Shown here piece by piece: positions 20,703 to 32,777 of a stretch of 64,000 nucleotides of DNA (its first letter is position 1; each line of letters starts with the position of its first letter). The notes under the pieces were generated by a model. The model saw only the letters and a list, made by a program, of their open reading frames with translations. It did no database searches and was not told the origin of the DNA. The position numbers and the translations under genes were made by a program. The DNA comes from Coriolopsis trogii (lineage: Eukaryota; Basidiomycota; Agaricomycetes; Polyporales; Polyporaceae). The stretch spans positions 1,054,001 through 1,118,000 of the forward strand of contig JAHYIO010000028.1 in the NCBI GenBank assembly GCA_020543525.1, given 5' to 3'.

Positions 20703-23700
20703 ATGGGCTCGTATTATCGCGAGCATGTTGCCTTCCCCAATGTCGCTGCCGGTCCCTATCCCCCCCAACTCATCGCTGCCCTCGAGAACGACGGCGCGAA
20801 TGCCAACGCTCAAGATGAGGATCCGGACAACAGACTGTGTTCGGTGAAAGGATGCTCGGCGCCGCTACCGTCTGGTTATACTAACAAGATGTGCGAAGAA
20901 TGTCGCGGTCGGCACCGTGTGTACGCGATGACAAAACGCGCCAAACGCAAAATGGAGAAGTCCTTGATGAACGGCCAGGGCGTGGTATGGATGCCTCAAG
21001 ACGACGCCATGGAACAGGATGGGTTGCAGTCAGGGCCGGTTGCGGGACCTTCACGTCAGTACGAGGTAAAGCAGCCTCCTTGTCCGCCGTCGGAAGCTGC
21101 TACATAGAGGTCACCGCCGCAGGATCGACAATGCGAGCAAGCCGAGAGCGAGAACGTACAACAATTTGACTTCCAGGATTGGGATACGCGAGCAATCGAC
21201 CCACGTCTCTTCTCGCAGACGTCAGAGCTCGCTGGTGCGTTGACCCTTCCTGGACTGTCGCACCCCCACATCACCAGCAATCACGATTTGTATGCACGCA
21301 ATGATCATCAACCACAGCAACCACCCACTCCCGTTGCGAAACCGCCCGCAGTATCTCCAGGTCCTCCGCCCCCACCACCTGCGCCCGAGATTCACCCTGT
21401 ACTTGCTGAAGTCCTCAAGGCTGTCCCTAACTTTACCCTTTCGACCCGCGTCACCTCCGGACCTACGGTTTCCGCAACTTCGGCTTCCCTGGATGGCCCT
21501 CTGCCGCCGAGGTTTTGCTCGGTCAAAGGTTGTAAGGCTCTGGTAGCGGGCAACTCCTTCTTCAAGATGTGCGAGCCGTGCCGTGATCGATACCGCAACT
21601 ATGGTACGACCAAGCGGGCGAAGTGGAGACGTGAGAAACAAGTTGCCGTCGCTGAGCTGAACAAGCTACGCAAGGAGGAGAATGAGAGGCGCACCACCCA
21701 AGGCTTGCCTCCATTACCCGCGGCAGAAGACGAGAATTGGCAAGAGCACGATCTGGCCACGAAGGAGACGGGAGACCCAGCAGCCGCCCCGTCTTCGGCA
21801 TTGGCCACACCTCCTTCGACCGAACCAATTGACCCCGCTGCGCCGCTGCCCCCTCGTATGTGCACGGTGTCGCACTGTCGTGAGATCCTTCCGGGAGAAT
21901 ACAAGTACCTCCGCTGCGAGCGGCACCGCATACAGAACAGACACCACAGCAAGCTCAAGCGCGTTCGCGACAAGGAAGTCAAGGCACATGTCAACGACGA
22001 ATGGGCCGCCGCCATCGGTGCGCAGACGTCCGGCAGCACGACGATGGAGCAGACGGCCGAGGATGGTGATACGTTGGCTGACATGTCATTGAGCGCGACC
22101 GAGATCGCGCAAGTCTTTGGCGAAATCGAGAAGGAGCTCCGTGACGCCAGCCTCGGTCCAGACTTTGCTGGAGGGATCGCTGCCGAAGCTGAGAGCGGGC
22201 CTGGAGACGATCAGCTCGAGGACACCCCGTTAGGTGAGCCGAGCCATGGGGTGCCGCCGGCCGCGCGCGGGACTCGGAGGACGAACCACGTCTGCTCGAT
22301 CAAGACATGCGCGAATCTACTCTCGCCGAGCAACCCGTGGAAGATGTGCGACTTGTGCCGGTCGCGCGACCGCGCGGGACGCCGGCTCAAAGCGCTGCGC
22401 GACAGTGGCGTCATCCCACCTGAAGTCGCTGCCGGGAAGATTGTGGAGGTGAAGATGGAGGTGGAGGCCAAGGATCGAAGAGAGCGAAGAGAGCGCAAGG
22501 ACAAGGGTACGAAGAAGAGACCGAAAGGCAAAAAGGCTCAGAAGATTCCGAATGCTCCCCAGCCGACTTCGGACGATCCACCTCCCCCTGCGGCAGATAT
22601 TGTCGCGTCTGACTCTGGCTCTGGGAATGGTGTCGACACTGCTGCACAGGCAGAAGAGCCCGGATCGAGTGTCGACGGAGCTGAAGCTCCCTTGGCTTCG
22701 TCGGCGGTCCAGCATGACCCACAGCCCTCTTTGTTCAGCGGCGTGTCTTTGTCCGATGCTGCGAACCTTGTCTTCACGGAGCCTATGCTGGGTGAGCTTG
22801 CCTCCACAATCAAGGAACATCTCTCACAGGTTTGTGCTGAATGCATATCGATATCTTTACCCTAAGTAATTACTCATCACTGTCTCAGATGCTCGCCGGC
22901 AATTCAGCAAGTACTGCCAATACCATACAGCCTTCTGAGGTTCGTCAGGTTGAAATCACGCAACAATCAGCCTCATCAAGTCATGAACATTCTTCTGCCA
23001 TGGAGACGACGACAACAATCACCGAAACCGTCCCTACACCGAAGAAACGAAGCCGCGGTATGGGTAAGGCAAAGTCTACCGCGCAACTAGTGACAAACGA
23101 ACAGAGTGTCGAGGAGAGTCAACCGCTGACTCACACACCACCGAGTGCTATCCACGTCGATGCCGTCCAATCGCGTCCCGATTCTGTCGGTTCTATCCCC
23201 GGTGCACCCACGGAAGAATTACCACACCTTCCACCCCCATACCCTCCGCCGCCTCCCCATGGACAGCTGCCATATCCATACTATATGCCACCGTACATGT
23301 CACCATATCCGCCGCCGCCGATGAATTATTATGGGTATTCCTCACCCCCACCACCGCCCGCATCATCTTCACCGAAAGGTTCTTATGCCCAAGCACCACC
23401 ACCTATGTATCAACCTCCCTACAGCTCGTATCCCTATCCTTACCCATATCCAGGACAACCGTATCACTATCATGGACAATCATACGCGCGGCCCCCTCCA
23501 CCTCCCGGTCAGGCGTACTCTCCACCGTCCCATCATCTTCCTGAGCATTTCCACCCTCCGGCTGGACAGCCATATCCGCCCCCCGCGCCCCCAAATCCAT
23601 ATGCTCATCCTCATTCTTCTCCTCGCCCCTACCCTCAACACCACCCTCATACCCATCCTCCGCCACCGTCACCACCACCTCAGCAGCCGCAGGATAGCAC

Positions 23701-24433
23701 GCCCCCGCCAGCGTCCCCTGCAACATCCGCCAGCATGCCTGTGACGAGCGCATACAAACCGTCAAGCGCGAGTAGTTCGACTCCTTCCACAGGCACGACA
23801 ACTGACTCGCATGTGCGCGACGGTGGTCGATCAGGCACGGGCTCCACGAACGAGTCCGCGTCTGGCCAGAGAACTGCGATGACGTTCGTCGTGCGAACGA
23901 GCGCGACGTACGAGAGCCCACCGCCGGTCACGACAAACGGGAGCAAGCCTGTGTTTAGCATCAAGCGGAAGCGGGACGACGAGTCTGGGGGGATGTCGCC
24001 GTACAAGCGGGCCGAGCTCGAGGCTGCAGGGTCGTACTCGACGTTCAGAGTCTGCCTGCCTGGTCACGATGATCCCAGCGATCCCTCCACGTCCGGTGTG
24101 TATGCTAGAGAACTGATTGGAGAGGGTTATGAGGAGCGTTATCGCGAGCGGCAACCGTTTGCGGTTGCACCAGGCGACGTACAAGATAAGGTGTGTTTAA
24201 CCTCTTACGAATTCACGTCCCCTATTGCTGACGGTCGTCGTGTCCGTTCACAGATTTCGTGCGCGAACAAGAATTGCAAACGCGTCGTGCCTGGGGGATC
24301 TTCGGGCGCTTTCTGCGATCGCTGTCGGGAACGGTTCAAGAAGAGGCAGGCGAAAGCGAAGCATCGGTTTAAGCTTGAGCCGAAGACCCTTGTTCGCTCT
24401 ACCGGTGTTAGTGGGGTGGTCGCGAGGGTGTGA
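20703..24433 (+). CDS. Large protein with five Cys4-type finger repeats and proline-rich region
   Basis: Four exons: 20703-21065, 21123-22829, 22889-24190 and 24254-24433 (3552 nt, 1183 aa). Five copies of one motif, C-x4-C-x(12)-C-x2-C-R plus a basic stretch, begin near residues 46, 253, 368, 512 and 1127: CSVKGC...MCEECRGR, CSVKGC...MCEPCRDR, CTVSHC...RCERHR, CSIKTC...MCDLCRSR and CANKNC...FCDRCRER. In the third the last Cys is His. A Lys/Arg-rich stretch after finger 4 (KKRPKGKKAQK) looks like a nuclear signal. Residues about 790-970 are Pro/Tyr/His-rich (PYPPPPP, PYPYPYPGQP). Likely zinc-binding and nuclear, but I recognise no named domain; DNA binding or a scaffold role is inference. The start is the first ATG in frame; an upstream exon cannot be excluded. 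Confidence 0.82.
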
Positions 24434-24589
24434 TTTGCCGCTGTCGCATTGACGGCATAACTTATCAATTTCGTACGCTACATGCTCTACTAATGCAATC
24501 ATTGGATACGATGCTGGGTGTGTTGGATCGCACGATACAAGAACCGTGGCACAAGGAATGCCTGAAGTTCAGGAATGAAGAGACTAGAC

Positions 24590-26119
24590 CTAAGCTATTC
24601 TGTGTTCCCCTGAGCTAGACTCTAGACTGTCAACCGAGTGTTGGATGTGGGGTAGCGAACTGTGCTCTAGCGTTTCGCCATTGGTGTTGTGGCTGTCGTC
24701 CGTTCGACCCGTTGGTTTGCTTTCGAACCTCACCACAGAGCTCAAATTGTTTGTCCAAAGAGAAGCCACATCTCGCGTTACCGATAGTCGGCGCATGTTG
24801 AGGAGCAGGTGCGATCCCTAAATCAGAAAGGTCAATTAGGTCAGTAGTCTACTGCAGGGCACCAGTGTGTTCTATGACGTACTGCATAAGATAGCAAGGT
24901 GATCTGCCATCTACGGCATGAGTTAGCATCGGATTGAAACGCATAGGTCAAGTTATCAAACTCAGAATCGCCTACACGAAGAAGAGACCTGATAACAAGT
25001 TGTGTTCCACGGTGTAGAACACGGTATTGAGCAGCATGATCACTGAACACTGTGTCAGTCGCTACTCAGCTGTTCTTGTACCTCCTAGATGTCGCTTACC
25101 GAATATCAGGGCGTATGCCCATGTCCCATCGCGCATGAGAATGAACATGATTGACCGACTGCCACCCATGTAGCGTTGTAGAGCGATGCTCTTGACAAAC
25201 TTCACTAGTGTGAGCACGAAGAGGGTTGTCTCGAAAGCAAGGGGTATAAGCCTTGAGGAAGATACTTGGTCGATGTGACAGCTCTCGGATGGTTCATGGA
25301 ACATACCACATGTATGGAAAGAGCTTGGGTGTCACCGTGACCAGACATCCGTTTGTTTCCGTCTGAAAGTAGGGGAGCGTCATGGAGAGGACGGCACAGA
25401 TAGCCCCAAGCTCCGCGAAGAGTAAGGCGGTGAGGACGGCGAGAACAACAGGATTACAGTTGTACATGGCCCATACTGTCGGCGTAATGGTGAGTGCATA
25501 GGACGATTTCATATCGGTGCACCAGAACCTGGGTGGACTAACCTCGTAGGACTAGGATGATTTCCACCGCGATCATTATGACTTCCACGGCGACGTTCTG
25601 AAAGATGAGCCACACACGACATTGTGAGTGCGTCCACTTGATGTCTCCGATGAGGGCTACCGAAGCCCTATAAGTGCGATGTGTTCAAGCATGATGGCGG
25701 TAATCCGCAGGAGTGGCAAATGTACCAACCCATGCACGAGATATGGTAGATGACGGACAACCGGGTACACCACCTTGACCCATGACATAGGACCTCTGTG
25801 TCAAACGTTGAGAGGAACGCAATGGATGTCATGAGCCCACCGTGGAAGTAGAGACCTACCGCCATACCAGCTCGACCTGCAAAACCCGGGTTAAATGTGA
25901 TGTTACGTAGTACGTGGTAATGCGATTCAAGCCTGCGCCTTCGCTTACCTCGTCAGCCAGGTGTAGCACCATGTCATAAACGATGAAAGCCAGCGCAGCA
26001 ACGATGGTGCGTGAAACGACTATGCGAGTGAACCATGATTATGAGTCAAGATGATGGTTGAGCATATACGTGACCATCGTACCTTGTCCGTCGTATGCTT
26101 GGGATCCAGGATGGGTCAT
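24590..26119 (-). CDS. DUF6533-family seven-transmembrane protein (paralog 5)
   Basis: Traced on the minus strand from ATG at 26117-26119 (MTHPGSQAYDGQ) through ALAFIVYDMVLHLADE, a 17-nt exon VELVW, VRHLPYLVH, SQCRVWLIFQNVAVEVI, WAMYNCNPVVLAVL, FETTLFVLTLVKFV, LMRDGTWAYALIF, MLLNTVFYTVEHNLL, WQITLLSYA and finally LLNMRRLSVTRDVASLWTNN. The stop is at 24590-24592. Exon order, phases and sizes follow paralogs 3 and 4. In the final exon LALHPDG of the others has become LSVTRDV. Convergent with the five-finger gene, 156 bp away. All donors seen are GT. Confidence 0.85.
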
Positions 26120-26707
26120 GTTGGCTCGTTGTTTGTATCGCACTCGCCGTCTACGTAGCATCATCCTACTATAAGGTCCTCGGCATGCTTCCTGATGCTA
26201 AATCCGACAGGTTGTCCGTTGACAGATGGACGCGCTCGGAGGCCACATCTTGCGTATAGTGGCATGATCCTGACGTGGGCCAAGAAGGACCGGAGTCAAG
26301 GCGTCCGGTGCACAGGCATAGCTATTCGAGAAGTGTATAACAAAACGCTCGTCAGTGAACAAAGTTGCTAGGGAGTCGAATAGACTTCCTTTGCAAGATG
26401 CAGGCAATGACACCCAGACATCAGGTTGTAATTGCACGGGGACCTTGCAGGGACTCTTTCCGATGTGCGCAAGGAAAAGACTAGCTGGAGAGGGAGGAGA
26501 GAAATCAGCCCTCGATATCCTGCTCTAACGAACTGATGACAGAAACGGTGTAGCACGTTCAATCCAGTGTCGGCTTCCGACGTGAGGCTGTTCCAAGCAC
26601 GATTGAATGGATGATTATAACGTGAAACATTATTGCCACTAATGGGCAGATACCTACAAATGCTGAGCAGATAATGGGACAATAGGAGAGAGAATACATC
26701 TGTCACA
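26120..26707. other. Intergenic region between two minus-strand DUF6533 genes
   Basis: 590 bp. A minus-strand frame of 127 codons (26368-26751) overlaps the end of the next gene and shows no known motif. No gene supported. Confidence 0.45.
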
Positions 26708-28224
26708 TCAGCCTGGAACTGTTTCCATCTCGATGAGATCGTCAGTCCCAAATTGAAGTTCGGAGACCGGCGCGCGAGTCGAGGGTCCCCGACTGCTCAA
26801 GAAAGACATGTCATGCGGCTCTGACCCCGCAACTCGGAGGTTCAGGAGCACGTGTGATCCCTATCAGACAATTGTGGTAGGATGTCAGCGCCGACTGCGC
26901 GGGGGCGAGGAGAAGCGAAGCGCGACTGACAGCGAACGACAAGACGGACAGTTCCCAACTGTGGTTTGCGACGTTGAGCGCAACGCGACTGAACGATGAT
27001 TCTTGGCCACTCACAAGTAGCAGATGCCTGCGAGGCTGTTGTGCTCCAGCTCGTACATCAGCGTGTTTAATAGCATGATCGCTACAGCGCCTCGAGATTA
27101 GTAGGATCGTCTCGACAACCGCGCTTGTGCGCGACGTACCAAAGATGATAGCAAACGCCCATGTGCCGTCTCTGACCAGTGTGGTCATGATCGACCTTCT
27201 ACGGATGAGATCGAGGAGCTGATGAAGGGAGAAGAACTTCCAGAGTGTCAGCGCAAATAGAGTCGTTTCGAAACCCAATGAGATGGTCCTGTTTCAATCA
27301 GCAGGATGAGTACATAAGCACCTCGAAGTTCGGACAAGGTATCTAGACCACGTACCAGTATGAGGGAAAGAGCTTCGGTGCGGCTTGCACGAAGCACTGA
27401 GGTGTGAAGACGAAGTCGGGAAGCGTCATCGCAAGAATGGTGCACATGGAGACGATCTCTGCAGCGAAAAGAAACCAGACGGCGGTAGTAATCAGCTTGT
27501 TCGTTTTGTACATAGCGCATACTGCAAGTGGTGGTGAAGGAGACAGACGGGTCAGGTGGGTCGCGCAAGCGCGCATGAGGACGAAACACCCACCACGAAC
27601 AATGAGGACGATCTCGACAGCCACTGTGAGGACTTCGTTCATTCCGAGCTCGTAAATGATCCATGCTTTGCATTGCGAAGCTCTCCATTCATGCGCAGAC
27701 AAGGATACGAGCGTCAAGATGGATCTATGGTATGCAAGCTGCGTCAGTATTCAGTAACATGGTGCTGTGCCAGTACAGCATGCTGCAGCATCACCTACCC
27801 TTGGACCAAGTACGGGACGTGCCGGATGAAGAGATACAGCCACTTGACATATCCGGTACGTCGCCTGTGAGACGACGGGTAGACGTGAATACGGGCGCCG
27901 CTTTCTGTCTCTGTCCAAGTCGCTGCCGGATGAGAAGACGTACTGCCAGATGTACTCGACCTGACCCAGAGCGCGTTAGTGTCCGAACACAAGTCCATCA
28001 TGGAAGTCGGATGGGCAGACCTCTTTCTCAAAGTTGATCAAGGTGTCCCATACGAGGAAAGCAGTTGCCGCGCAGGCGAGGGAGGACGTTACTAGTATGG
28101 CTTATAGTTAGCGAACCCTAGGACCCAGACTGTATGGCTCGGCTCAGGACTCACACGTTCCGAAGTTGTCATCTTTGGTGTAGTTGATAGCCGTGCGGAT
28201 GGCGTCCGAAGGCGAGGACGCCAT
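26708..28224 (-). CDS. DUF6533-family seven-transmembrane protein (paralog 6, divergent)
   Basis: Start MASSPSDAIRTAINYTKDDN at 28224. Exons then give AATAFLVWDTLINFEKE, VEYIWQ, GYVKWLYLFIRHVPYLVQG, SAHEWRASQCKAWIIYELG, CAMYKTNKLITTAVWF, LGFETTLFALTLWKFF, VRDGTWAFAIIFG, IMLLNTLMYELEHNSLAG and WELSVLSFA. The last exon, HVLLNLRVAGSEPHDM, has an acidic tail ending METVPG and TGA at 26708-26710. The splice phases of the first junction (exon ends ACG T, next starts TA) agree only with this start. More diverged than paralogs 1, 3, 4 and 5 but with the same gene structure. The second donor is GTCTGC, a weak one. Confidence 0.8.
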
Positions 28225-28765
28225 GGGGGATGGGGAAGAAGGTTGAGCCTCGAACTGACAGACCACGGGCGAAGCTATAGTGGTCCTGCTGCGGGGTTTC
28301 GAAGGCGGTAAATAGCGATGTACCCGGATCACCGTCCTTGTCATACCCTAAGGGGGAACATATATCAAACCACTTAGTCCTGCGAAGTTTGGATAAGTGG
28401 GCTGCTCAGGATTGCGCGAGCACTGGGACAACGCTAGGCAAATGTTCGACCGCACGAAGGGGGGCGGTGCCACACCGGAACCACAGGCTTGCCACGATGG
28501 TGGACTTTTTAGGGCAGCCGCACTCACGAAACGTCTGATAGAATTCTCATTCACCGTAGCATCCGACGTCTTGACTGCTGGCCAGCCGCTGGTATGACCC
28601 AATCGATTACACCCCATCGCGGCGCGATGCGGACCATAAGTACAGTACTCAGCACCCGACCTGATATCCGGCAGCAGAGAAGTCAGTACACGTAGTTGCA
28701 GAGTTCTAGTCTTCCAGAACCCACACACGAAGAGACAGAACGAACGCCTGCCGGCCATCTCGGGC
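28225..28765. other. Intergenic region, no gene recognised
   Basis: 540 bp between DUF6533 paralog 6 and the GH89 gene, both on the minus strand. A 136-codon minus frame (28348-28758) has no recognisable motif and a composition unlike its neighbours. It is most likely promoter and 3' UTR sequence. Confidence 0.45.
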
Positions 28766-31141
28766 CTAAGCCCACTTCTTCAAAACCCTGCTCACCACGT
28801 CCCACGTGTTCCCCTGCGTGCCCCACGTCTCGCCTTTACCCGTCCCCCACGTCCCGTTACTCCATGCCTCACCCAGGGCGAGCATCTGGGTCTTGACCGC
28901 GCCCGCGTCGTACGTCTGCCCCGTCTCCTTGGTGTGCACCAAGTGGTCCACAAATGCCTCCCACCGTGGCTTGTAATAGGTACCGACGAGGCCCGCCCAT
29001 GCCTTGGACGCGTAGTCGTTGATCTCGCCGTTGGGGCCCCAGAGCGTGATCTGATTCCGGGCGTTATATTCGAGGTACGCCGCGTACGCCTTCTTGTCCT
29101 TCCCATGCGCCCACTTGCGCGCGTCCCGGATCCAGTTGCCCAGCAGGAAGTTCTCGTTCGTCGCGAGGAGCGCGTCGAGATCGGAAAGCAGATCGATGAG
29201 AGGCTGTCCAGCTGCTTTGACTGAGGACGGGGATGCCGACGTGGAGTTGTAGGCAGCAATTAGGGTGTTGTAATAGTCAATGAATCGGTTGGAGAGAAGC
29301 TGTCGTGCGACGTCAACGACATCGTATGCGAACTCGGGGACGAGCTTCAGCAACCCGTGTTGCTCCGCGGCTTTGAGCAGGCTCTTGAGAGCTGGGAGGA
29401 TAGTCGTGTTGGTGTCGTAAGGGATCGTCGTGGGATGGTGTCCACTCCGGTTCGTGAGGCCCGTAAGGGCAGGCTGGAGCTCGTAAATGCTCTTGATCGT
29501 CGCCTGCGAGTTGGCATCCTTGTTCGCATACACAGTGGTAGAGAGAAGTCTCCAGGCATCGAGGGCCGCCTTCGGAAGGGGCTTCACGGGATAGCGGCGA
29601 GCGACCCATGCATCGACATATGTAGCGATGTTGAGAGGCGTCGATGCCCACGCCTGATCGAGGAGGATGTCGTAGACTAGCTCGTTGCCCTCCTGGCCTT
29701 CCATCGTCAGACCGATACCCTTCATGCTGCTCCCGGGGCTTTTTAACGCGGTGAGCGGACCATTCGTCAGCTCATCCAGGTTGCCTTCCAAACCCATGTT
29801 GCCGCCATAGTCGTGAAGTTCGCACCAAACCCACTGCTTGCCGAAGTATGACGACGTGCGGTTCCACTGTGGTTGTGCCTCCGAGTAAAGATCGAGGATG
29901 ATCATGCTGTCGTTGCCCGGCGCACCACTGAGATACGCCTCGATGCGCTCGTTCGTCCAGAAAGACGAACTGCTGAAGAACAACCAGCCCTGCATGAGCC
30001 AGATTGCGTTAGGGTCGGCGGCTCGCAAACTGGCAAACGTTCCAGCGGTGACATTGGCCAGATACCCAACGTCGCCACTGAAAGGGTCGTTTTCGTTGTA
30101 CTGGTCGAGGGTGTAGATGTTTGATACATCTCCGTACGCCTCGCGCTGCTTCGTGATGAAGGATTTTTGCATCGTCGTGAAAAGCGGGTCAAACGGATTT
30201 AGGAAGGTAACCCTCGTTAGACTTGCGGGAAATCCCTCCCAATCGCTGCCGTTGATGATGGATGCATTTGGGTAGAGTGTCGCCAGAGCACGAGGTACAA
30301 AACCGGTAAATGAGGGAAGGACAGGCGTCATCCCGAGCTCCACCATACGTTTGATGATGCGCTTCTGCAAGGCGAACTGGTCGTTGACCCATGTCATAGG
30401 TAGATCGCCGCCCCAGCTTCCCTGAATGTTTCCAAAGCGATTCCATGCCTGGAATGCAGGACCCGAGAGGAAAGTTGCGATGTCCGCGTCGGTCAGACCC
30501 ACTTCGCGGAATGTCTCGATCAAGACGTATTCGTAGCCCACCCAAGCAAGAGGAAGGTTGACACCGCGGAGGGCTAACCAATCCAGCTCGAGCTCCCACT
30601 GTTCGAAATCCCAGAAGGGTGCTGTGTAGTCGAATGTGACCGTATTGAAGTGATACCTGCGTGAGGCAATTGTTGGCAGGAATGTAATTGATGGGGAGTG
30701 TAAGATATCACCTGTACGGAACGATGGCATGGCCTTTCACAGGCTTCCCAACCTTCGGCAAGTGCGGAGGGAGAGTTGTCAGCCTTGATCCTGTCCACCA
30801 GATGTCTGAACCTCCAAATTGGGTCAAATAGCTGGAGTTGTTCAGAACACATGACCGTGTATGTAGATATGTGCGCATGTAAGGACTCACGTATATAGAC
30901 CACGAGCACACGCAGAGACCGTCGTACACTCCACATGGATTCCAGTAGGTACATCGGATATGGTGAAGCTGTCGGACGCGCCAGATCCAAGGGAGAATGA
31001 GAATGCATACGCGTGAGTCGGGACGCGTCGTTTCACGAGGGCATAAATTCCGTGGAGGGGAGAAGCGTAAGCGTTGGCGGCTTGAGTCGCAGCGACCAGG
31101 CCAGTTGCCAGAAGGGCAAGAAAGCCTCCTCGAGGTACCAT
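28766..31141 (-). CDS. Secreted alpha-N-acetylglucosaminidase (GH89, NAGLU-like)
   Basis: Removes terminal alpha-linked N-acetylglucosamine; family GH89, relative of human lysosomal NAGLU. Three exons: 30891-31141, 30712-30831 and 28766-30656 (2262 nt, 753 aa). Signal peptide MVPRGGFLALLATGLVAATQ. N-terminal domain with YLTQFGGSDIWWTGSRL. The (beta/alpha)8 domain has FEQWELELDWLALRGVNLPL, GMTPVLPSFTGFVP, LDQYNENDPFSG (first catalytic Glu) and GIGLTMEGQEGNELVYDIL (second catalytic Glu). A helical C-terminal domain includes FLLGNWIRDARKW, ARNQITLWGPNG and YYKPRWEAF. Both catalytic glutamates are present, and the length is close to NAGLU (743 aa). Probably acts outside the cell or in the vacuole on glycans. 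Confidence 0.95.
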
Positions 31142-31493
31142 GGTGGACGAGGGATGTTCGGGACGAACGTGCGCAGGGCTCGTGAAGTCAGATGAGCCGC
31201 CATTTGAATGATTTCATAACGACGGCTTTCGTGAGGTCCCATCAGCGACCCTATCACCTTGCCGAAGACGAGCCACTGAACGGCATGATGTCGACGAGTG
31301 CCTTGCCATGCATATGAGTATCGAAACAGCGGCCCAGGACACCAGAAAAGACGGAGAGAACAGACATAGTGAGATTATGGAGTTGTGTAGGCAAGAGTCA
31401 GTGTGACTGCGGGGACTTCGGAGACTTCATTTCGCAGGCCATTGACCTGAAGCGTATACACCTTGTATATGTACCAATGAACCGCCCGTCAGT
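31142..31493. other. Intergenic region upstream of GH89 gene and tRNA
   Basis: 350 bp holding the promoter of the minus-strand GH89 gene and the 5' flank of the tRNA. No further gene seen. Confidence 0.5.
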
Positions 31494-31579
31494 GGGCATT
31501 TGGCACAGTGGTAGCGCGCACGCTTCGCATCTAACAATGTGTCTGCGTGAGGTCCAGAGTTCAATCCTCTGAATGTCCA
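31494..31579 (+). tRNA. tRNA-Ala(CGC) with a 14-nt anticodon-loop intron
   Basis: Acceptor stem GGGCATT (31494-31500) pairs with AATGTCC (31572-31578, one G-U), discriminator A at 31579. The D-arm region contains AGTGGTA. The T-arm is CAGAG-TTCAATC-CTCTG (31555-31571). The anticodon stem CACGC/GCGTG encloses TTCGCA, then an insert of about 14 nt (tctaacaatgtgtc), then T. Removing the insert leaves a normal 7-nt loop with anticodon CGC. The 5' GGGC and the overall layout match eukaryotic tRNA-Ala. A tail of T residues (tgtttttg, tgttttgttttg) follows and may end transcription. Confidence 0.85.
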
Positions 31580-31844
31580 TGTTTTTGATGGGAAGAGTCA
31601 ATGTTTTGTTTTGTTTCCTCCGGTTCCAGACGACGCCACGGGATGTTCAACTACCTCTCAACCTTAGTGGGTAGCATGTTGGGAGGGGACTGCAGTATCT
31701 GAGGGCACGATGGAGGCTCCGGAAGGAGCGGCCGAAAGCGGGGAGGGAATGGCCGACGGACCAATCGGGAGAGTATGATTGCACAAGACCGATCTCCTCC
31801 ACAACGAGCGTTCTTGCTGCTCACCTCCGTCCACAACGTCCGCC

Positions 31845-32777
31845 ATGTCCTCCTCTCTCGTTGCCCGCTCCGCGTTCAACAGAAACATTGCCGCCGCCCT
31901 TGCACGCAGGTCGCTGCGTCCACTCGCTTTGCAAGGCAAGTCTATGACATCTCCATATCGCAAACGACGAGTATCGTCACATTCACATGTGTCTGAATCT
32001 ACGCGTGCGGGGTCAGTCAAGTCTACGCATATATGCTAACCTATCACTACAGCAAGAGGCGCGGCGGACTTTGCATACGTTCCCGGTGGTCGTGCGTATA
32101 TGTCTACTGTGTAATGTGTCTTTCTCGTGCTCAAACGTCGGCAATGCAGCCATCTACAGGGGTACCGTGAACGACCCCACACCTTTCCCTCCTCCCTCGA
32201 AGACGCACGGATCCTACCACTGGGCATTCGAGCGCATTCTTTCCGCTGGTCTCGTCCCACTCACTGTCGCCTCGTTCGTTACGAGCGGCACGAACTACCC
32301 CATTCTCGATGGCATCCTCGGCGTGACCTTGGTGATGCACAGTCACATCGGCGTACGTCCCTTCCTATGTCCTTCTCTGCACCCCTACTCTCTTCTGCGG
32401 CATTCTTAAACCATCGCTGTTGCGTTTCTTTGCATTTGTGTCGTCTGTGACGCATTCAACACGCGCACGCTCGCCTTCCCGGACCGTCACTCTATCACAT
32501 GTGATTGTAAGCGCCCATTAACATCACTGACCGAAACCCACGAACAGTTCGACGCCGTCCTCGTCGACTACCTCCACCCCCGCAAGTTCCCCGTGCTTGG
32601 ACGCATTATGACATGGACTCTCCGCGCGACCACTGTCGGTGTTCTCGTTGGCGTGTACCAGTTCAACACGAACGATATCGGTGCGTCTTCACGTGCAGCT
32701 TTTCCTTCCCGCATACAACCGCATGCTCATGTTAGACAGGCCTCACGGAGCTTGTTGCGAAGGTATGGCATGCATGA
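31845..32777 (+). CDS. sdh4: Succinate dehydrogenase membrane anchor subunit (CybS, Sdh4)
   Basis: Small membrane anchor of mitochondrial complex II, part of the haem b and ubiquinone site. Five exons: 31845-31935, 32053-32088, 32150-32352, 32548-32680 and 32740-32777 (501 nt, 166 aa). Arg-rich presequence MSSSLVARSAFNRNIAAALA. The mature part has GTVNDPTPFPPPSK, GSYHWAFERILSAGLVPLT (helix I), the haem-ligand region LVMHSHIGFDAVLVDYLHPR (helix II), ATTVGVLVGVYQFNTND (helix III) and the end LTELVAKVWHA. The D-Y pair after helix II is the conserved quinone-site element. The first intron (31936-32052) begins with GCAAGT; only this GC donor keeps the reading frame. Confidence 0.93.
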
